Positions 13,184 to 15,763 of a DNA stretch of 15,763 bases are shown piece after piece. The first letter of the stretch is position 1; each line of letters starts with the position of its first letter. The stretch spans positions 1 through 15,763 of the forward strand of contig JAIRZA010000229.1 of the NCBI GenBank assembly GCA_031267475.1, written 5' to 3'. Below the pieces are notes generated by a model. It searched no databases and had not been told where the DNA came from. It saw only the letters and a program-made list of their open reading frames with translations. Position numbers and translations under genes: made by a program. The DNA is from Spirochaetaceae bacterium (GTDB taxonomy: Bacteria > Spirochaetota > Spirochaetia > Treponematales > Breznakiellaceae).

Positions 13184-13203
13184 GGCGGCAAAACCCCGCC
13201 GCC
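13184..13203 (+). terminator. Short GC hairpin after rnz
   Basis: GGCGGC (13184-13189) pairs with GCCGCC (13198-13203) around an 8-base loop, seven bases after the rnz TGA. An A-rich stretch follows and no T-tract is present, so termination here is only possible. Confidence 0.4.
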
Positions 13204-13232
13204 GAAAAACCGCGAAAAGCACACTAAAGAAA

Positions 13233-13281
13233 CGCTGATTTATTCGCTGGGGGGGGGGGGGTGAATACGAATAAATCAGCG
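13233..13281 (+). repeat. 14-bp perfect stem with a 13-G run in the loop
   Basis: CGCTGATTTATTCG (13233-13246) pairs perfectly with 13268-13281. The 21-base loop contains 13 consecutive G (13249-13261). Downstream, CCCCAG (13285-13290) is complementary to CTGGGG at the loop start (13247-13252), which would allow an H-type pseudoknot. An AGCGCTTC direct repeat occurs at 13278 and 13289. The element lies 41 bases upstream of the ptsI ATG. Confidence 0.75.
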
Positions 13282-13305
13282 CTTCCCCAGCGCTTCAATT
13301 TACAG

Positions 13306-13311
13306 TACAAT
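13306..13311 (+). promoter_or_regulatory. Candidate -10 box of ptsI
   Basis: TACAAT lies ten bases before the ptsI ATG with no good -35 at 16-18 bases upstream. If used, transcription would begin within a few bases of the start codon and give a leaderless message, in line with the lack of a Shine-Dalgarno. Confidence 0.3.
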
Positions 13312-13321
13312 CTGAACAATT

Positions 13322-15055
13322 ATGATAGAACTTAAAGGTATCCCGTCGTCAAACGGCTTAGTCATAGGCAAAGCCCTGCTTTATTTGGAAGATACCTTGC
13401 CGGAAATACCCCGCTATAAAATCGAAAAGACGCAAATAAACGAAGAATGGGAGCGTTTTTTGTCCGCCACCGCCGGCATAACAAATAAAATCCGGCAAAA
13501 ACTTGCAAAACCTGCAATTAAAAGCAGTAAAGAACGAGGGGATATACTTAAAGCGCGGCTTTTGATGTTTGAAGATATTGAATTCCACGAAAACATTGAA
13601 AACGCGCTTAAAAACAAGCTGCAAAATATTGAAAGCGTAGTTTGGGAAATTTCGCAGAATCTTGTAGATAAACTATCGCTTTTGCCTAGCGCGGAGTTCA
13701 GAGAACGCGCCGCCGACATCTCCGACATGGCGCGCGAACTGCTAAACAAATTGCTATCTGTTCAACACTTTTCGCTTGCGAGTTTAACCGAAGCCGTGAT
13801 AGTAGCGGCGCGCGACATTGCGCCGTCTCAAGCGCTCGCCATGGATAAAAATTTCGTAAAGGCAATAGTAACAGACGCGGGCAGCAGTACATCGCACACA
13901 ACAATTATTGCGCGTTCATTAGGGATTCCCGCAGTAGTGGGAACCACATCCGGCTCTACTCAAATAAAAACCGGAGATATTCTGATTGTGGACGGCGATA
14001 AAGGACTCGTGTTCATCAATCCTGATAAAAAAACACTTTCGCTATATAAAAAATTGATAAAAGAAAACGACGTTCATTTGAAAACCGCAAAATCGCTGAT
14101 AGGACAAGATACCGCGACAACTGACGGGAAACGATTCACATTGAAAGTGAACATGGAAACTCCGTCCGAACTGGAAAAAGCAATAGATATTGGCGCGGAA
14201 GGAGTGGGGCTTTACCGTTCCGAATTCATTTTTTTGACAGAAGGCAGGGCGGCAAGCGAAGAAAATCAATACCACGCCTACAGCGAGATGTTGAAAGCCG
14301 CGAAAGGACTGCCGGTTACAATACGAACTCTTGACGCAGGCGGCGACAAAATCATCCCATCTTTGTTTCAGGGTGTAGATGAAAAAAATCCGATTTTGGG
14401 CTGGCGCTCTATACGCTTCAGCCTTTCTAGGCCGGACATTTTCATGACGCAGTTACGCGCCATCTTACGCGCCTCTGTTCACGGGACGGTGCGAATACTG
14501 TTCCCGCTGATTTCAGGAATTGAAGAGATGGAACAAGCGCTTGGATTTCTGGAAGAAGCAAAGTCCGGTTGCGACGCTAAAAACCAGCCTTACAGCGATT
14601 CAATTCTTACCGGCGCAATGATAGAAGTTCCCTCCGCCGCTCTTGTCGCGGATTCGCTGATAAAAAAATCCGATTTCTTTTCTATAGGCACCAACGACCT
14701 CGTTCAATATACACTTGGAGTAGACCGCGGCAACGAAAAAGTAAACTACCTAGCGCAGCCCGAACATCCCGCCATTTTGCGCCTCATAAAGATGACGATA
14801 GACGCCGCCCACAAAGAAGGAAAACCCGTGTCCGTATGCGGCGAGACGGCGGGAGACGCGAGGTTTGCCCCGCTGCTTATAGGACTCGGCTTGGACGAGT
14901 TCAGCATGAACGCGGCATCGCTCTATGAGGTTAAACGAATAATCCGCGAGAATTCTTTTGCCGAATGTCAAAAACTTGCCGAAAAAGCGCTATGCTGCGC
15001 ATCCGCGAAAGAGGTCGCGCTATTGTTGAACTTGGGAATAAATCAGCGGAGCTAA
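13322..15055 (+). CDS. ptsI: Phosphoenolpyruvate-protein phosphotransferase (PTS enzyme I)
   Basis: Enzyme I takes the phosphoryl group from PEP and passes it to HPr, starting the sugar phosphotransferase chain in the cytoplasm. The 577-residue protein has the full layout: N-terminal domain from MIELKGIPSSNGLVIGKAL with the HPr-binding helices (about 30-140), the swivelling phosphohistidine domain with H192 in TDAGSSTSHTTIIARSLGIP, and the PEP-binding barrel (about 255-545) with GVGLYRSEFIF, RTLDAGGDK, FSIGTNDLVQYTLGVDRGN and the catalytic C506 in VSVCGETAGD. All key residues are present. The start at 13322 gives the usual N-terminus but no Shine-Dalgarno precedes it. No ptsH or EII gene is in the window. 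A poly-G stem-loop lies directly upstream. Its stop is one base from the stop of the convergent TPR gene. Confidence 0.97.
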   Translation: MIELKGIPSSNGLVIGKALLYLEDTLPEIPRYKIEKTQINEEWERFLSATAGITNKIRQKLAKPAIKSSKERGDILKARLLMFEDIEFHENIENALKNKLQNIESVVWEISQNLVDKLSLLPSAEFRERAADISDMARELLNKLLSVQHFSLASLTEAVIVAARDIAPSQALAMDKNFVKAIVTDAGSSTSHTTIIARSLGIPAVVGTTSGSTQIKTGDILIVDGDKGLVFINPDKKTLSLYKKLIKENDVHLKTAKSLIGQDTATTDGKRFTLKVNMETPSELEKAIDIGAEGVGLYRSEFIFLTEGRAASEENQYHAYSEMLKAAKGLPVTIRTLDAGGDKIIPSLFQGVDEKNPILGWRSIRFSLSRPDIFMTQLRAILRASVHGTVRILFPLISGIEEMEQALGFLEEAKSGCDAKNQPYSDSILTGAMIEVPSAALVADSLIKKSDFFSIGTNDLVQYTLGVDRGNEKVNYLAQPEHPAILRLIKMTIDAAHKEGKPVSVCGETAGDARFAPLLIGLGLDEFSMNAASLYEVKRIIRENSFAECQKLAEKALCCASAKEVALLLNLGINQRS

Positions 15056-15056
15056 G

Positions 15057-15763
15057 CTACATTTTTAGCTTTTTAAGCAGCATGGATTTTAGTTTTGAAG
15101 CGCCCGCAAGCTCATGCTCTAAGGCAAGCGCCGATTCACAGTCGGAAAGCGCCTGCGGATAATCTTCCAAATGATAATAAGCCTCGGCGCGCCGGTAAAA
15201 GCAATACGGCTGAAACGGATTTATTTTTATAGAAGATGTAAAATCGTCCACAGCGGCGTCGTACTGCTGCAACACAAGACGCACAACCCCGCAATAATAC
15301 GCCGCTTGATGCGCTTTTTCGTTAAACTGTAGCGACAAATTAAAATCTTTTATCGCCTCCTCGTATAAAGACTGCGCAAAAAAAGCCATACCCCTGTGCT
15401 TGTGGATGAGCGACGCCGTAACACCATCCGGTACAAGAGCCAAAATGTGCGAATAGTAAGAAATCGCCTCAGAAAAATTCCCGCGGTTATGCGCGTAAAG
15501 GGCGTTAAGCAATAAATCGTCAATCGTAGTATTCGCCTTGTCCAAATTATATTCTTTCTCCGGCGCTTTATGGTCAGCTTTATCAAACAAGAAAGCGTCG
15601 GCGAACTGTTCAATTTTATTGTAAAAAGATTCCTTTCGCTTTCCCAACTGGCCGTTAAAATGATGCTGATATGTGCGTATTTCCTGAAATATAGTATCGG
15701 CAAGCGAAAGACTAGCGTTTATCGCCGCCAGTTTACGCTTCATAGGATAGTCAAACGGACGAA
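15057..15763 (-). CDS. Tetratricopeptide-repeat protein, N-terminus beyond the window
   Basis: The visible part holds four TPR units in its second half: ALYAHNRGNFSEAISYYSHI, GMAFFAQSLYEEAIKDFNLS, GVVRLVLQQYDAAVDDFTSS and AEAYYHLEDYPQALSDCESA. Before them lies a helical region with no recognised domain. TPRs are protein-binding scaffolds, so no reaction can be named. An ATG at 15743 would give 228 residues, but it has no Shine-Dalgarno and the same frame stays open to the window edge (reading RPFDYP before the M), so the real start is probably upstream and the listed end is only the window limit. No signal peptide or membrane segment is visible. It converges on ptsI with a one-base gap and no terminator between. 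Confidence 0.8.
   Translation of the reverse strand, partial: RPFDYPMKRKLAAINASLSLADTIFQEIRTYQHHFNGQLGKRKESFYNKIEQFADAFLFDKADHKAPEKEYNLDKANTTIDDLLLNALYAHNRGNFSEAISYYSHILALVPDGVTASLIHKHRGMAFFAQSLYEEAIKDFNLSLQFNEKAHQAAYYCGVVRLVLQQYDAAVDDFTSSIKINPFQPYCFYRRAEAYYHLEDYPQALSDCESALALEHELAGASKLKSMLLKKLKM

Overview
The window looks like chromosomal DNA from a spirochaete, most likely a member of the Treponema group, although this is inferred from gene content and not proven. The pointers are CoaB and CoaC encoded as two separate genes next to a type III pantothenate kinase, a RarA ATPase carrying a long methyltransferase-like tail, an Rsm22-family protein, a relaxed spirochaete-type lipobox (LYTGC), and G-homopolymers of 13-14 bases between genes.

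Left part (1-1350): the start of an HPP-family membrane protein lies on the minus strand. Just upstream of it is a 65-codon mini-gene that joins the first residues of hybrid cluster protein (Hcp, hydroxylamine/NO reductase) to its C-terminal region. Divergent from these is a Crp/Fnr-type regulator gene. The arrangement fits a nitrosative-stress locus whose effector enzyme has been lost by internal deletion. An array of 18-bp repeats separates the two directions.

Second part (1349-4610): an HtrA-type periplasmic protease and an orphan amino-acid-binding lipoprotein are both on the minus strand, and each is followed closely by a 14-base G/C homopolymer. Upstream of the lipoprotein gene is a dense series of hairpins (3663-3803). 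Next to it is an AT-rich stretch holding at least one gene broken by a frameshift and a second broken open frame.

Central part (4713-11930, all minus): the order in the direction of transcription is pgi, coaX, coaB, coaC, an rsm22-like gene, and rarA. The last five are close-packed: coaB-coaC and coaC-rsm22 overlap by four bases, which suggests translational coupling. A strong hairpin separates pgi from coaX. CoaX, CoaB and CoaC cover phosphorylation of pantothenate and its conversion to 4'-phosphopantetheine. The rsm22-like and RarA proteins serve ribosome assembly and replication-fork maintenance.

Right part (11931-15763): rnz (tRNA 3' processing) and ptsI (PTS enzyme I) are on the plus strand. 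They are separated by a hairpin with a 13-G run in its loop and a ptsI start that lacks a Shine-Dalgarno. A TPR protein gene running in from beyond the right edge converges on ptsI with one base between the stop codons.

The core genes are ordinary. The unusual material is the collapsed hcp gene, the hairpin array at 3.7 kb, the poly-G tracts (especially the one before ptsI), and the decaying AT-rich genes.
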